Shown: positions 24,691-31,967 of the stretch, piece after piece
How the letters are laid out: every line of letters begins with the position of its first letter
Position numbering within the stretch: the first letter of the stretch is position 1
Assembly (NCBI GenBank): GCA_017456105.1
Contig: JAFTKA010000010.1
Location: 62,001 to 126,000, forward strand
Source: Oscillospiraceae bacterium
Lineage (GTDB): Bacteria > Bacillota_A > Clostridia > Oscillospirales > Oscillospiraceae
Length of the DNA stretch: 64,000 nt
Direction of reading: 5' to 3'
The notes under the pieces: model-generated
Told to the model about the DNA's origin: nothing
Seen by the model: the letters and a program-made list of their open reading frames with translations, nothing else
Databases searched by the model: none
Position numbers and translations under genes: made by a program

Positions 24691-24716
24691 AAATCCGCAC
24701 TTTTCAGTGCGGATTT
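24691..24716 (-). terminator. terminator of rpmE
   Basis: AAATCCGCACT (24691-24701), 4-base loop, AGTGCGGATTT (24706-24716); on the minus strand a run of T follows immediately, between rpmE and the hflX promoter. Confidence 0.9.
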
Positions 24717-24720
24717 CTTA

Positions 24721-24921
24721 TTACTTCAAATTGAAACGCTTGTTGAAACGGTCAACACGTCCACCGGTGTCAACCAGCTTCTGCTTGCCGGTATAGAAAG
24801 GGTGGCACTTGGAGCAGATTTCAACCTTGATGTCCTTCTTGGTAGAGCCGGTGGTAAAGGTATTGCCACAAGCACAACGAATGGTGGTCTGCTGGTAATC
24901 GGGATGGATGCCTTCTTTCAT
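24721..24921 (-). CDS. rpmE: 50S ribosomal protein L31, zinc-binding type
   Basis: Small ribosomal protein of the large subunit, 66 residues. It starts [10 protein letters not shown], the usual L31 opening, and has the four zinc cysteines of the C+ type (CACG and CSKC), so it is the zinc-requiring paralogue rather than the zinc-free RpmE2. The ATG at 24921 with AGAGGTG upstream is preferred over a GTG three codons earlier. Monocistronic, with its own promoter and terminator. Confidence 0.96.
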   Translation of the reverse strand: MKEGIHPDYQQTTIRCACGNTFTTGSTKKDIKVEICSKCHPFYTGKQKLVDTGGRVDRFNKRFNLK

Positions 24922-24988
24922 GTTGTTCACCTCTTTCTCGTAAGCTAAAAGGGCACAATGACCCTAGCAATTCTTTAATCGCCCGGAT

Positions 24989-25017
24989 ATCATAACACAG
25001 GAAATACGATATTGCAA
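24989..25017 (-). promoter_or_regulatory. sigma-A promoter of rpmE
   Basis: Minus strand TTGCAA (25012-25017), 17-base spacer, TATGAT (24989-24994); leader of about 60 bases. Confidence 0.7.
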
Positions 25018-25045
25018 GTATTTTTTTATAAATTTCTAAAAAAAC

Positions 25046-26269
25046 TTAAAAAGCCCAGTTGCCCTTTCTGAAAATAGGAACAGTCTTTCCGTCCCGGGTG
25101 ATGGCATCGATATTCATACTCTCACAGCCGATCATAAAATCCTCGTGGATCATAGAATCGTTGATGCCCAGCTCCCGGCACTGCTCCAGGGTCAGGTCGT
25201 GGTGATTCTTGATGGTGTCCGCATAGCCCATACCCATGGCCAAATGGCATGAGGCATTCTCGTCGAACAGAGTGTTATAGAACAGAAGACCGCTTTCTGC
25301 GATGGGACTCTTTTCCGGCACTAAGGCACACTCACCCAAATAGGCTGCACCCTCGTCCATGGAGAGCATCGTATTCAGCAGTTCTTCGCCCTTTTCGGCC
25401 TTGGCTTCCACAGCCCTGCCCTTTTCAAAACGAATGGAGAAATTTTCGATCAGCTGACCCTGATAGGATAAAGGCTTTGTGGAATAGACGATACCCTCTG
25501 CCACGCCCCGCTTGGGAGAGATAAAGCACTCCTCCGTGGGAATGTTGGGGTTATAGTAAACGCCCTGACGGTTCGTTTCACCGCCGCCACAGAAAATCGC
25601 CTCCGGGATCATACCCACAGTCAGGTCCGTGCCGTTATCGGCAGTATAGTGCAGAGAATCGATTTCCAAGGAATTCAGATAATCGCACCGGGCCTTCAGG
25701 TCCGCATTGTGCTTTTCCCAGGCGGCGATGGGATCACTGTCCACACGGGAGGTAAAAAGAATTGCCTCCCAAAGCTTTTCCATGGCAACGGAGGTCCGCA
25801 CGCCGGGGAACACCTTCTTTGCCCAGGCCTTGCCGGGAACAGCGGCAATACACCACTGCTGCTTACCCTCCCGTTCGTCCACGTAGGGTTTCAGGATCGG
25901 ATAGGCAAGCTGCCGAGCCTTGGCAACCTTCTTCATATTCATACCCTTTAGACCGTCGGGATCTTCGGAAATAATATGAATTCTGGCAGGCAGCGTATCG
26001 CAGTAATGCTGCTGACGGGCCTTGTGCCACGCCTTCACCTCACCCAGCACCTTTACGGACTGATAACGGGTGTGGATCTTTTCCAACGGTTGGTAGCTCC
26101 AGTTGACGGTAACCTCTTTGGCCTTGGCCTTGTAGGCCTCCTCTACCACCATCTGCACAAATTCCGGCTGATCCAGCTCTGCGTAGATCAAAACCTCCTG
26201 ACCCTTTTGTACATTCACGCCGCAACGGACGATCAGTTTTGCATATTCTCTGAGTACTGTCTTTTTCAT
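25046..26269 (-). CDS. M29-family aminopeptidase
   Basis: Cytoplasmic metal-dependent aminopeptidase of the thermophilic-aminopeptidase (AmpS/PepS) family, 407 residues. Probable metal ligands sit in the conserved segments NIPTEECF, AYLGE, CHLAMGMGY and SMIHEDFMIG. The N-terminal domain with YAKLIVRCGVNVQKGQEVLIYAEL is typical. AAAGGAG precedes the ATG. Monocistronic; its promoter is divergent from that of the homocysteine methyltransferase gene. Broad peptide trimming is the expected role. Confidence 0.93.
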   Translation of the reverse strand: MKKTVLREYAKLIVRCGVNVQKGQEVLIYAELDQPEFVQMVVEEAYKAKAKEVTVNWSYQPLEKIHTRYQSVKVLGEVKAWHKARQQHYCDTLPARIHIISEDPDGLKGMNMKKVAKARQLAYPILKPYVDEREGKQQWCIAAVPGKAWAKKVFPGVRTSVAMEKLWEAILFTSRVDSDPIAAWEKHNADLKARCDYLNSLEIDSLHYTADNGTDLTVGMIPEAIFCGGGETNRQGVYYNPNIPTEECFISPKRGVAEGIVYSTKPLSYQGQLIENFSIRFEKGRAVEAKAEKGEELLNTMLSMDEGAAYLGECALVPEKSPIAESGLLFYNTLFDENASCHLAMGMGYADTIKNHHDLTLEQCRELGINDSMIHEDFMIGCESMNIDAITRDGKTVPIFRKGNWAF

Positions 26270-26295
26270 AGTAAACTCCTTTGCTTTTTCTTTAC

Positions 26296-26324
26296 ACTTT
26301 AACAGATTTTTCCTTTCCCGTCAA
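26296..26324 (-). promoter_or_regulatory. sigma-A promoter of the M29 aminopeptidase gene
   Basis: Minus strand TTGACG (26319-26324), 17-base spacer, TAAAGT (26296-26301). Confidence 0.7.
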
Positions 26325-26330
26325 TGACAG

Positions 26331-26359
26331 TTGCATTATGCTTTTTGATGAATTATAAT
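26331..26359 (+). promoter_or_regulatory. sigma-A promoter of the homocysteine methyltransferase gene
   Basis: TTGCAT (26331-26336), 17-base spacer, TATAAT (26354-26359). Confidence 0.75.
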
Positions 26360-26389
26360 ACTTATAATTTGGGAAAAGGAAGAGATCCT

Positions 26390-27274
26390 ATGCTGACAAA
26401 AGACCAATTTCATCAAAAAATTGCAGACGGTGTCCGGTTTCTGGACGGTGCCACCGGCTCAAACCTGCAAAAGATGGGTATGATGCGGGGCTGCTGCACC
26501 GAAGAGTGGATCCTGGCAAACCCGGAAAAGCTGGTTGCCTTGCAAAGAGCCTATGTGCAATCAGGCTCTCAGATCCTCTACGCCCCCACCTTTCAGGCAC
26601 AGCCCATCGCACTGGAAAAGGTAGGCCTTGACCGCCGCACCGAGGACATCAACGCCCATTTGGCGGCCCTGACCCGCTCCGTTTCCCCGGAGGTTCTGGT
26701 TGCCGGCAACCTGACCACCCTGGCTGCCTTCACCGACAGCTGGGACGAGAACAATTTTGATCTTTTGGTGGAAAACTATCGCCGGCAGATCAAAGGTCTT
26801 ATTGACGGCGGTGTGGATATTTTGGCCGCTGAGACCTTAATGTATCCGGTGGAAGCCGAGGCGATCCTGACTGCGGCAGAATTAGAGGGTGCAAGTGCCT
26901 CCATGTACACCTTCACAATGCAGTCAGACGGCTCATTATTCTCCGGCAGAGATGCTGCTCCCATTTTACAGGAGTTGGAGCAAGCCGGTGCTGCGGCTGT
27001 GGGCTTTAACTGCGTGGCTGCTGATGAAATGACTTCCGGTCTTGTGAGCAAACTGCGGCGTTATATCAAAGGCCCTCTCATCTGTAAGCCCAATGCCGGA
27101 AACCCGGTTATCGGATCGGACGGCCTGCCCCAGTATCCTATGGGAGCGAAAGAATTTTCCGCAATTATGGCGGATTGTCGTACCGTTGGAGCAACATTAC
27201 TTGGCGGCTGCTGCGGTACGACCCCGGAGCATATTGCTGCCACCAAAGAACTGATTACGTCGGCTTCTTCCTGA
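26390..27274 (+). CDS. homocysteine S-methyltransferase family protein
   Basis: A 294-residue TIM-barrel methyltransferase of the betaine/S-methylmethionine-homocysteine type (PF02574), matching only the N-terminal homocysteine-binding module of cobalamin methionine synthase. Zinc ligands are visible: Cys in VGFNCV and the Cys pair in LLGGCCGTTPEH. It opens with FLDGATGSNLQKMG. The ATG at 26390 is preceded by AGGAAGAG; the longer frame would start upstream of the promoter's -35. It could be a stand-alone methyltransferase or work with a separate corrinoid protein, which is not seen here. Confidence 0.9.
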   Translation: MLTKDQFHQKIADGVRFLDGATGSNLQKMGMMRGCCTEEWILANPEKLVALQRAYVQSGSQILYAPTFQAQPIALEKVGLDRRTEDINAHLAALTRSVSPEVLVAGNLTTLAAFTDSWDENNFDLLVENYRRQIKGLIDGGVDILAAETLMYPVEAEAILTAAELEGASASMYTFTMQSDGSLFSGRDAAPILQELEQAGAAAVGFNCVAADEMTSGLVSKLRRYIKGPLICKPNAGNPVIGSDGLPQYPMGAKEFSAIMADCRTVGATLLGGCCGTTPEHIAATKELITSASS

Positions 27275-27290
27275 AGCCGACGATTTTTTT
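27258..27290 (+). terminator. terminator overlapping the end of the homocysteine methyltransferase gene
   Basis: CGTCGGCTTC (27258-27267), 5-base loop, GAAGCCGACG (27273-27282), then GATTTTTTT. The 5' arm and loop encode the last residues and most of the stop codon. Confidence 0.9.
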
Positions 27291-27291
27291 A

Positions 27292-27320
27292 TTGCCAAAG
27301 GCTGTCTGATTTGGTATAAT
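27292..27320 (+). promoter_or_regulatory. sigma-A promoter of the membrane E2-like gene
   Basis: TTGCCA (27292-27297), 17-base spacer, TATAAT (27315-27320); predicted start of transcription only about 3 bases before the ATG at 27330. Confidence 0.75.
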
Positions 27321-27329
27321 GTCATTGTT

Positions 27330-28733
27330 ATGGAAAACAAAACACGCTTTTATGTCAGCCTGAAAAACGGCATGACTTGGCTGACCGTACTGTGCATGGT
27401 CTGCTCGGCAGTGGCCCGCGTTCTTTTTGTCGATACGGAAGGAGTCGACCTGTGGAGCCAAATCGTTCTGCCAATCGCAGCAGCCTTGCTGTATGTACTG
27501 ATCTGCCTGTTTAACGGAAGGGAGCGGTTTTATAAGACCGCGATCCCCGTCTGGCTCATGTGCATTTATTTCGGATTTACGTTCTTTGGTTATGATTTCG
27601 GCAAGTATGATCTGCTGATCGGCACTCTGTTTGCCATCGCTCTGCTGTTTGTGGCCGTTCTGTACACCCAGATCTCCTGCGGTAAAGTGCCTGCCACTTC
27701 CCTGATCATTCCTCTGGCGGCATTCCCTGCTCTGGCCATCGGCTACCTGAATCGGGATCTGCTTGCCATCGGCAATTACCGTCCGTTCCTTGCTGACGGT
27801 CTGATGTGCCTGGGCCTGATCCTGTCAGTCTTTGCCATCAAGATCCACCCTGTTAACGAGTACCACCCCACCTGGGGCGACCGGGCGGACGGCCGTAGGC
27901 TGCGTTCCATTGATCCCATGATGGCTCTGGGCAATTACTTTATGCCCAACCGTAACGGTGCGACCAATCTGTTCTCCGATTCCATCGAGATCACCGGTGT
28001 GGAGCGTTACATTCGTCAAAAGCGAAAGGAAGGCTACACAAGCTTCGGTCTGACCCATGTGCTTTTGGCCGCCTACTGCCGTGCGGTCTGTAAGTACCCT
28101 GCCATTAACCGTTTCATTTCCGGTCAGAAGGTCTATACCCACGGCGACGACATTCAATTCAGTATGACCATCAAAAAGGAAATGACTACCAATGCTCCGG
28201 AGACAACCATCAGACTGCACTTAGACCGGAAGCTGACCGCCACCGAGATCTATCAGCAGATGAACGATGTGGTTACCCAGGAAAAGGAAACCGCTTCGGA
28301 TTCCGATTTTGACAGCATTGTGCGTCTTTTCAACCTGATCCCCGGTCTAGTTTTGAAGTTTGCCATCTGGCTTCTGAAGTTCCTAGATTATTTCGGCGTG
28401 CTTCCCAAGTTCCTGCTGGAGCTGAGCCCCTTTCACGGAAGTGTGTACTTCACCTCCATGGGTAGCCTAGGTATCCCCCCTGTTTATCATCACCTGTATG
28501 ATTTCGGCAACATTCCTCTGTTCTGCTCCTTCGGCTGTAAGCGGAGGACTTTAGAGGTTACGGAAGACGGTACTGTCGTGCAGAGAAAATTTATGGATGT
28601 GCGGGTAACCACCGACGAGCGGATCGTGGACGGTTTCTACTACGCCTCCTTCTTCAAGCACTTTAAGCGTTTGGTTTCCCACCCGGAGCTTTTGGATCTG
28701 CCGCCTGAAGAGGTCGTTTCGGACGTTGACTGA
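27330..28733 (+). CDS. membrane protein with a CAT/E2-like acyltransferase domain
   Basis: A 467-residue protein in two parts. Residues about 15-175 hold six hydrophobic helices; residues about 195-450 resemble the catalytic domain of 2-oxoacid dehydrogenase E2 / chloramphenicol acetyltransferase, with a fold-typical FMPNRNGATNLFSD, SFGLTHVLLAAYCRAVCKYP and a final TTDERIVDGFYYASFF. In active E2/CAT enzymes this last motif reads DHRxxDG; here His is replaced by Glu. No lipoyl domain or dehydrogenase genes are near. No ribosome binding site precedes the ATG, 9 bases after the -10 box. birA follows after 3 bases. Function unknown; a non-catalytic or differently catalysing membrane acyl-handling protein is possible. 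Confidence 0.8.
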   Translation: MENKTRFYVSLKNGMTWLTVLCMVCSAVARVLFVDTEGVDLWSQIVLPIAAALLYVLICLFNGRERFYKTAIPVWLMCIYFGFTFFGYDFGKYDLLIGTLFAIALLFVAVLYTQISCGKVPATSLIIPLAAFPALAIGYLNRDLLAIGNYRPFLADGLMCLGLILSVFAIKIHPVNEYHPTWGDRADGRRLRSIDPMMALGNYFMPNRNGATNLFSDSIEITGVERYIRQKRKEGYTSFGLTHVLLAAYCRAVCKYPAINRFISGQKVYTHGDDIQFSMTIKKEMTTNAPETTIRLHLDRKLTATEIYQQMNDVVTQEKETASDSDFDSIVRLFNLIPGLVLKFAIWLLKFLDYFGVLPKFLLELSPFHGSVYFTSMGSLGIPPVYHHLYDFGNIPLFCSFGCKRRTLEVTEDGTVVQRKFMDVRVTTDERIVDGFYYASFFKHFKRLVSHPELLDLPPEEVVSDVD

Positions 28734-28736
28734 GTT

Positions 28737-29513
28737 ATGAGAAAGAACGTTCTTTCCCTTTTACCGGATAACTTCCCATGGCGTGAAAATGTCCACTATT
28801 TTGACAAAATCGAATCCACCAACACCCGGGCAAAGGAAATGGCATCAGCCGGTTCTCCCCACGGCACAGTGCTGATGGCCGACACCCAAACCGGCGGTAG
28901 AGGCCGTATGGGCCGCAGTTTCCTGTCCCCTGCAGGCACCGGGATCTACCTTTCCGTGATTCTGCGGCCCCGATGTACCGCTCAGGAGCTTATGCACCTG
29001 ACCTGTGCTGTTGGTGTGGCAGTTTGCGATGCCATAGAATCGGTCTGTAAGGTCCGGCCCGGCATTAAGTGGATCAACGATTTGATATTGAATGGCAAAA
29101 AGCTGGGCGGTATCCTGACGGAGCTCTCTTTGGACAGTGCCGGGAAGGTTGACTACGCCGTTGTGGGTATCGGCACCAATGTCAGCTCCACCCCTGATGG
29201 TGTAGAAGAAATCGCCACATCGCTTTGGGAATCAGGCTGCCTTATCGACCGCAATACTCTGATCGCGGCTATTTTGGTACAATTGGAGCAGATGTCCGAA
29301 AGCCTGACAGACCACTCTGTCATGGAGCAGTACCGCAAGGATTGTCTGACCATAGGTCAGGAAGTTTGCGTGATCCGACCGGAGGGTGTCCTCTATGGCA
29401 AGGCTCTGGATATTGATGCTCAGGGCGGTCTGTTGGTCCGCTATTCCGACGGCAAATTACAGACTGTCAGCTCGGGAGAAGTCAGTGTCCGAGGAATGTA
29501 CGGATATGTATAA
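28737..29513 (+). CDS. birA: biotin-[acetyl-CoA carboxylase] ligase, without the repressor domain
   Basis: Attaches biotin to carboxylase carrier protein through biotinyl-AMP. The 258-residue protein has only the catalytic and C-terminal SH3-like domains: STNTRAKE, the biotin-binding loop GGRGRMGRSF, and KWINDLILNGKKLGGIL. The N-terminal winged helix of group II BirA is absent, so it should not repress transcription. The ATG at 28737 lies 3 bases after the upstream stop with only a weak ribosome binding site, suggesting coupling with the membrane E2-like gene. Confidence 0.94.
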   Translation: MRKNVLSLLPDNFPWRENVHYFDKIESTNTRAKEMASAGSPHGTVLMADTQTGGRGRMGRSFLSPAGTGIYLSVILRPRCTAQELMHLTCAVGVAVCDAIESVCKVRPGIKWINDLILNGKKLGGILTELSLDSAGKVDYAVVGIGTNVSSTPDGVEEIATSLWESGCLIDRNTLIAAILVQLEQMSESLTDHSVMEQYRKDCLTIGQEVCVIRPEGVLYGKALDIDAQGGLLVRYSDGKLQTVSSGEVSVRGMYGYV

Positions 29514-29520
29514 TTTTTAG

Positions 29521-29549
29521 TTGCTTTTTTAGAATCGATTGGTTATACT
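29521..29549 (+). promoter_or_regulatory. sigma-A promoter of the small membrane protein gene at 29582
   Basis: TTGCTT (29521-29526), 17-base spacer, TATACT (29544-29549), then GGAGG before the ATG. Confidence 0.65.
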
Positions 29550-29581
29550 AAAGATAGAAACTAAATTTGGAGGTATGCTTT

Positions 29582-29791
29582 ATGAAAACAGTACGTATCA
29601 TTCTTGGTATTTTAGCCGGTTTGGCTGCCGTTGTTGGCATTGTCTATGTTGTTGCTACCTACGGTAACAGAATTGCCGCTTGGGCATCTGCAACCCTGCG
29701 TCGCTTCAAGGAGCGTTTCAGCCGCACAAAGTTCTACTGCTGCGATGAGGACGATCTGGAAGCCTGTGAGGGCGACTTCGAAGCCTGCTAA
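29582..29791 (+). CDS. small single-span membrane protein with acidic cysteine-rich tail
   Basis: A 69-residue protein not matched to a named family. One membrane helix (about residues 5-27, ILGILAGLAAVVGIVYVVATY), a basic segment (LRRFKERFSRTK) and a tail FYCCDEDDLEACEGDFEAC with four cysteines among acidic residues, which could bind metal or form disulfides (inference). The ATG at 29582 follows GGAGG; a start five codons earlier overlaps that site. It has its own promoter and terminator, so it is a real independent gene. Confidence 0.75.
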   Translation: MKTVRIILGILAGLAAVVGIVYVVATYGNRIAAWASATLRRFKERFSRTKFYCCDEDDLEACEGDFEAC

Positions 29792-29803
29792 GAACATATA
29801 ACG

Positions 29804-29834
29804 AAACCCCGAGGTTTTCACCTCGGGGTTTTTC
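29804..29834. terminator. bidirectional terminator between the small membrane protein and GtrA genes
   Basis: AAACCCCGAGGT (29804-29815), TTTC loop, ACCTCGGGGTTT (29820-29831), flanked by A and T runs. Confidence 0.9.
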
Positions 29835-29835
29835 T

Positions 29836-30264
29836 TTACTTGTCTGCTTTCTTTGCTGTGTCGATGCTCTTGCCGAACACGAAGAATCTCTGGTACAAAA
29901 ACTCTGTAACCAGGTTCACCAGCATAGTCATAACCAACACGATCAGCCAATGCCAACCAATGCCGTATTTTGGCTCTGTAAGCACAGCCGTCCACCAAGT
30001 AGACAGAGGAGCAAATACCACGTAGAAAGCCGCGACCTTCAGCATTGCGATGGGAATATTGGCCGCAGACTGGAATGTAAATTTCCGGTTGAATGTAAAA
30101 TTCCACAGCACGGAAAGGATCAGACCCACAAGATAGGCGATCGTCGGGGTAGTATGTACAACCTCAACCAGCAGTGTTTCACTGACCATCTGAATTACGC
30201 CGGCACTGATGGAAAATAAGAAAAACTTCAGTGCACGGATCCGTTCTTTCTTTATATCGTTCAT
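29836..30264 (-). CDS. GtrA family membrane protein
   Basis: A 142-residue integral membrane protein with four helices and the family pattern FSISAGVIQMVSETLL, SVLWNFTFNRKFTF near residue 55 and YQRFFVFGK near the end. GtrA-like proteins are thought to move polyprenyl-linked sugars across the membrane for wall or surface glycosylation. No glycosyltransferase is adjacent. The ATG follows GAGGAATAA, which overlaps the stop of the upstream membrane protein gene, so the two are cotranscribed. Confidence 0.9.
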   Translation of the reverse strand: MNDIKKERIRALKFFLFSISAGVIQMVSETLLVEVVHTTPTIAYLVGLILSVLWNFTFNRKFTFQSAANIPIAMLKVAAFYVVFAPLSTWWTAVLTEPKYGIGWHWLIVLVMTMLVNLVTEFLYQRFFVFGKSIDTAKKADK

Positions 30265-30267
30265 AGT

Positions 30268-30789
30268 TTATTCCTCCATTTTGATGTAGTCCATCTTCTT
30301 CCGCAGAAGAATTTCCACCCTGCCGATATCCAACCGGTCTGTATCGAAGCAGCAGCTGTTCCCCTCCGGGTTGCAGTAGTAGACCAGCAGGCCCTCTGTG
30401 CGGTTATTGGTGGCGTTTTCCAACTGCGTGGGCCAGAACTCCAGGTATGCTCCATCGGGGTAATCCACCCGGATCTCCGGCTGAGAATCAGGACGGGTTT
30501 GCATTTGTCTTCCCCGGCTGTTGACAAGCAGAGCATAGATCTCGCGAAGGTCTTCATCGCTGATCATTCGCTCCTTGCCATATAGCACCGCAGTCGCACC
30601 GCTTACCTCATAGGCATAACTGGTGCTTTTGGATAAGTCTGAAACAAATTCCTTGAACTGCCGGTCCTGATGCAGGGTGTTGGCCAGCAAATATGCCGTA
30701 ACTGCACAAAAAGCCAAACTGAGCCCCAGGAAAACATACAGAAGCTTTCCGGAACGCCGTTTTTGCGGCTGACGTGTGTGTTCGTACAT
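30268..30789 (-). CDS. single-span membrane protein, unknown function
   Basis: A 173-residue protein with a basic N-terminus (RQPQKRRSGK), one membrane helix (about residues 16-38) and an extracytoplasmic domain of about 130 residues with KERMISDEDLREIYALL and a cysteine pair in NSCCFD. No family is recognised. The ATG at 30789 with GGGGGAT upstream is a moderate choice; ATG 30801 is four codons earlier in frame and has no better signal. Cotranscribed with the GtrA gene, 3 bases apart, suggesting a shared envelope role (inference). Confidence 0.75.
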   Translation of the reverse strand: MYEHTRQPQKRRSGKLLYVFLGLSLAFCAVTAYLLANTLHQDRQFKEFVSDLSKSTSYAYEVSGATAVLYGKERMISDEDLREIYALLVNSRGRQMQTRPDSQPEIRVDYPDGAYLEFWPTQLENATNNRTEGLLVYYCNPEGNSCCFDTDRLDIGRVEILLRKKMDYIKMEE

Positions 30790-30816
30790 ACTATCCCCCA
30801 TTCCCGCGTTTGCGTC

Positions 30817-30845
30817 ATTATACCATCATTCTCCAAAAAATGCAA
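30817..30845 (-). promoter_or_regulatory. sigma-A promoter of the membrane protein-GtrA unit
   Basis: Minus strand TTGCAT (30840-30845), 17-base spacer, TATAAT (30817-30822). Confidence 0.75.
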
Positions 30846-30847
30846 GA

Positions 30848-30888
30848 AAAAAGGACGTCTTGCTTAGCAACGGCAATACGTCCTTTTT
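30848..30888 (-). terminator. terminator downstream of recR
   Basis: AAAAAGGACGT (30848-30858) and ACGTCCTTTTT (30878-30888), with an inner TTGC/GCAA pair. It lies 126 bases beyond the recR stop, with a palindromic element between them. Confidence 0.75.
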
Positions 30889-30923
30889 GAACATCACAAA
30901 TTCCTTTGAACGACAGTTTCTTC

Positions 30924-30973
30924 GTAGGGAATGCATATATGCATTCCGCGGAACGGATATATCCGTTCCCTAC
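30924..30973. repeat. GTAGGG...CCCTAC palindromic element, copy 2
   Basis: Fifty bases: GTAGGGAATGCATATATG, then ATTCCGCGGAACGGATA, closing with TCCGTTCCCTAC. Two inner perfect palindromes (GGAATGCATATATGCATTCC and GGAACGGATATATCCGTTCC) lie inside outer GTAGGGAA/TTCCCTAC. Confidence 0.8.
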
Positions 30974-31013
30974 AAACCTTTCGGAGATTCCCACGACCCA
31001 ATGCGTCAATGGT

Positions 31014-31613
31014 TTACATTTCCTGTCTGCCTTCCAAGGCCCGGGAAAGGGTTACTTCGTCGGCATATTCCAGCTGGCTGCCCACAGGCACGCCATAGGC
31101 AAGGCGGGTAACCTTGATCTCCATAGGCCGCAAGAGCCGGGAGATGTACATTGCGGTGGCTTCACCTTCAGTATCCGGGTTCGTGGCCATAATGACCTCC
31201 CGCACGTCCCCCTCTGCTACCCGCTGTAAAAGCTCTTTGATGCGGATATCGTCCTGAGTAACGTGATTCAGCGGAGAGATCACACCGTGCAGCACATGGT
31301 ACACGCCGTTAAATTCCCGGCTACGCTCCATAGCGATCACGTCCTTAGGCTCAGCAACCACGCAGATCACGCCCCGATCCCGCTGGGGATCGTCGCATAT
31401 GGCACAGACCTCTTTATCCGTCAGATTCTGACAGACCGCACAGGTATGTACGGTACGTTTGGCCTCCAAAATGGCATCTGCAAAGTCCTGCACCTGATCC
31501 GCAGGCAGGCTAAGCACATGGAAGGCAAGCCGCTGAGCGGTCTTGCCGCCAATACCCGGAAGCCTTCCGAACTGATCGGCAAGATTTTCCAGTGCTGCGG
31601 GAAAATACTGCAT
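31014..31613 (-). CDS. recR: recombination mediator protein RecR
   Basis: Acts with RecO/RecF to load RecA at gaps. The 199-residue protein has the helix-hairpin-helix RLPGIGGKTAQRLAFHVL, a four-cysteine zinc finger (CAVCQNLTDKEVCAICDD) and a Toprim domain (ICVVAEPKDVIAME, ATNPDTEGEAT). Its ATG overlaps the ybaB stop by one base. The dnaX-ybaB-recR order is strongly conserved in Firmicutes. Confidence 0.97.
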   Translation of the reverse strand: MQYFPAALENLADQFGRLPGIGGKTAQRLAFHVLSLPADQVQDFADAILEAKRTVHTCAVCQNLTDKEVCAICDDPQRDRGVICVVAEPKDVIAMERSREFNGVYHVLHGVISPLNHVTQDDIRIKELLQRVAEGDVREVIMATNPDTEGEATAMYISRLLRPMEIKVTRLAYGVPVGSQLEYADEVTLSRALEGRQEM

Positions 31614-31966
31614 CAGAACAGGCCTCCCAAATTCAGTCCGCCGGTGAGCCGGGACATATTGTTGGCAGAATCCTCATCTGCCGCCCGCATAGCCTCGTTA
31701 ATGGCAGCGATCACCATATCCTGCAGCATTTCCACATCATCGGGGTCCACTGCCTCGGGGTTGATCTCAATGCTCAGTACCTGATGCTTGCCGTTGACAC
31801 TGGCGGTAACCATACCGCCGCCGGAGGAAGCGGTAAAGGATTTGTTCTCCATCTCCTCCTGCATACGCAGCATCTCCTGCTGCATCTTCTGGGCCTGCTT
31901 CATCATAGCCATCTGATTCATGCCGCCCATACCACCGGGCATACCCCGGAATCCACCTTTTGCCAT
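31613..31966 (-). CDS. ybaB: YbaB/EbfC family nucleoid-associated protein
   Basis: A 117-residue DNA-binding dimer. The N-terminus is rich in glycine and methionine (FRGMPGGMGGMNQMAMM), followed by the usual KQAQKMQQEMLRMQEEMENK helix and the strand segment VTASVNGKHQVLSIEI, ending with MSRLTGGLNLGGLF. It starts one base after the dnaX stop. Confidence 0.95.
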   Translation of the reverse strand: MAKGGFRGMPGGMGGMNQMAMMKQAQKMQQEMLRMQEEMENKSFTASSGGGMVTASVNGKHQVLSIEINPEAVDPDDVEMLQDMVIAAINEAMRAADEDSANNMSRLTGGLNLGGLF

Positions 31967-31967
31967 A

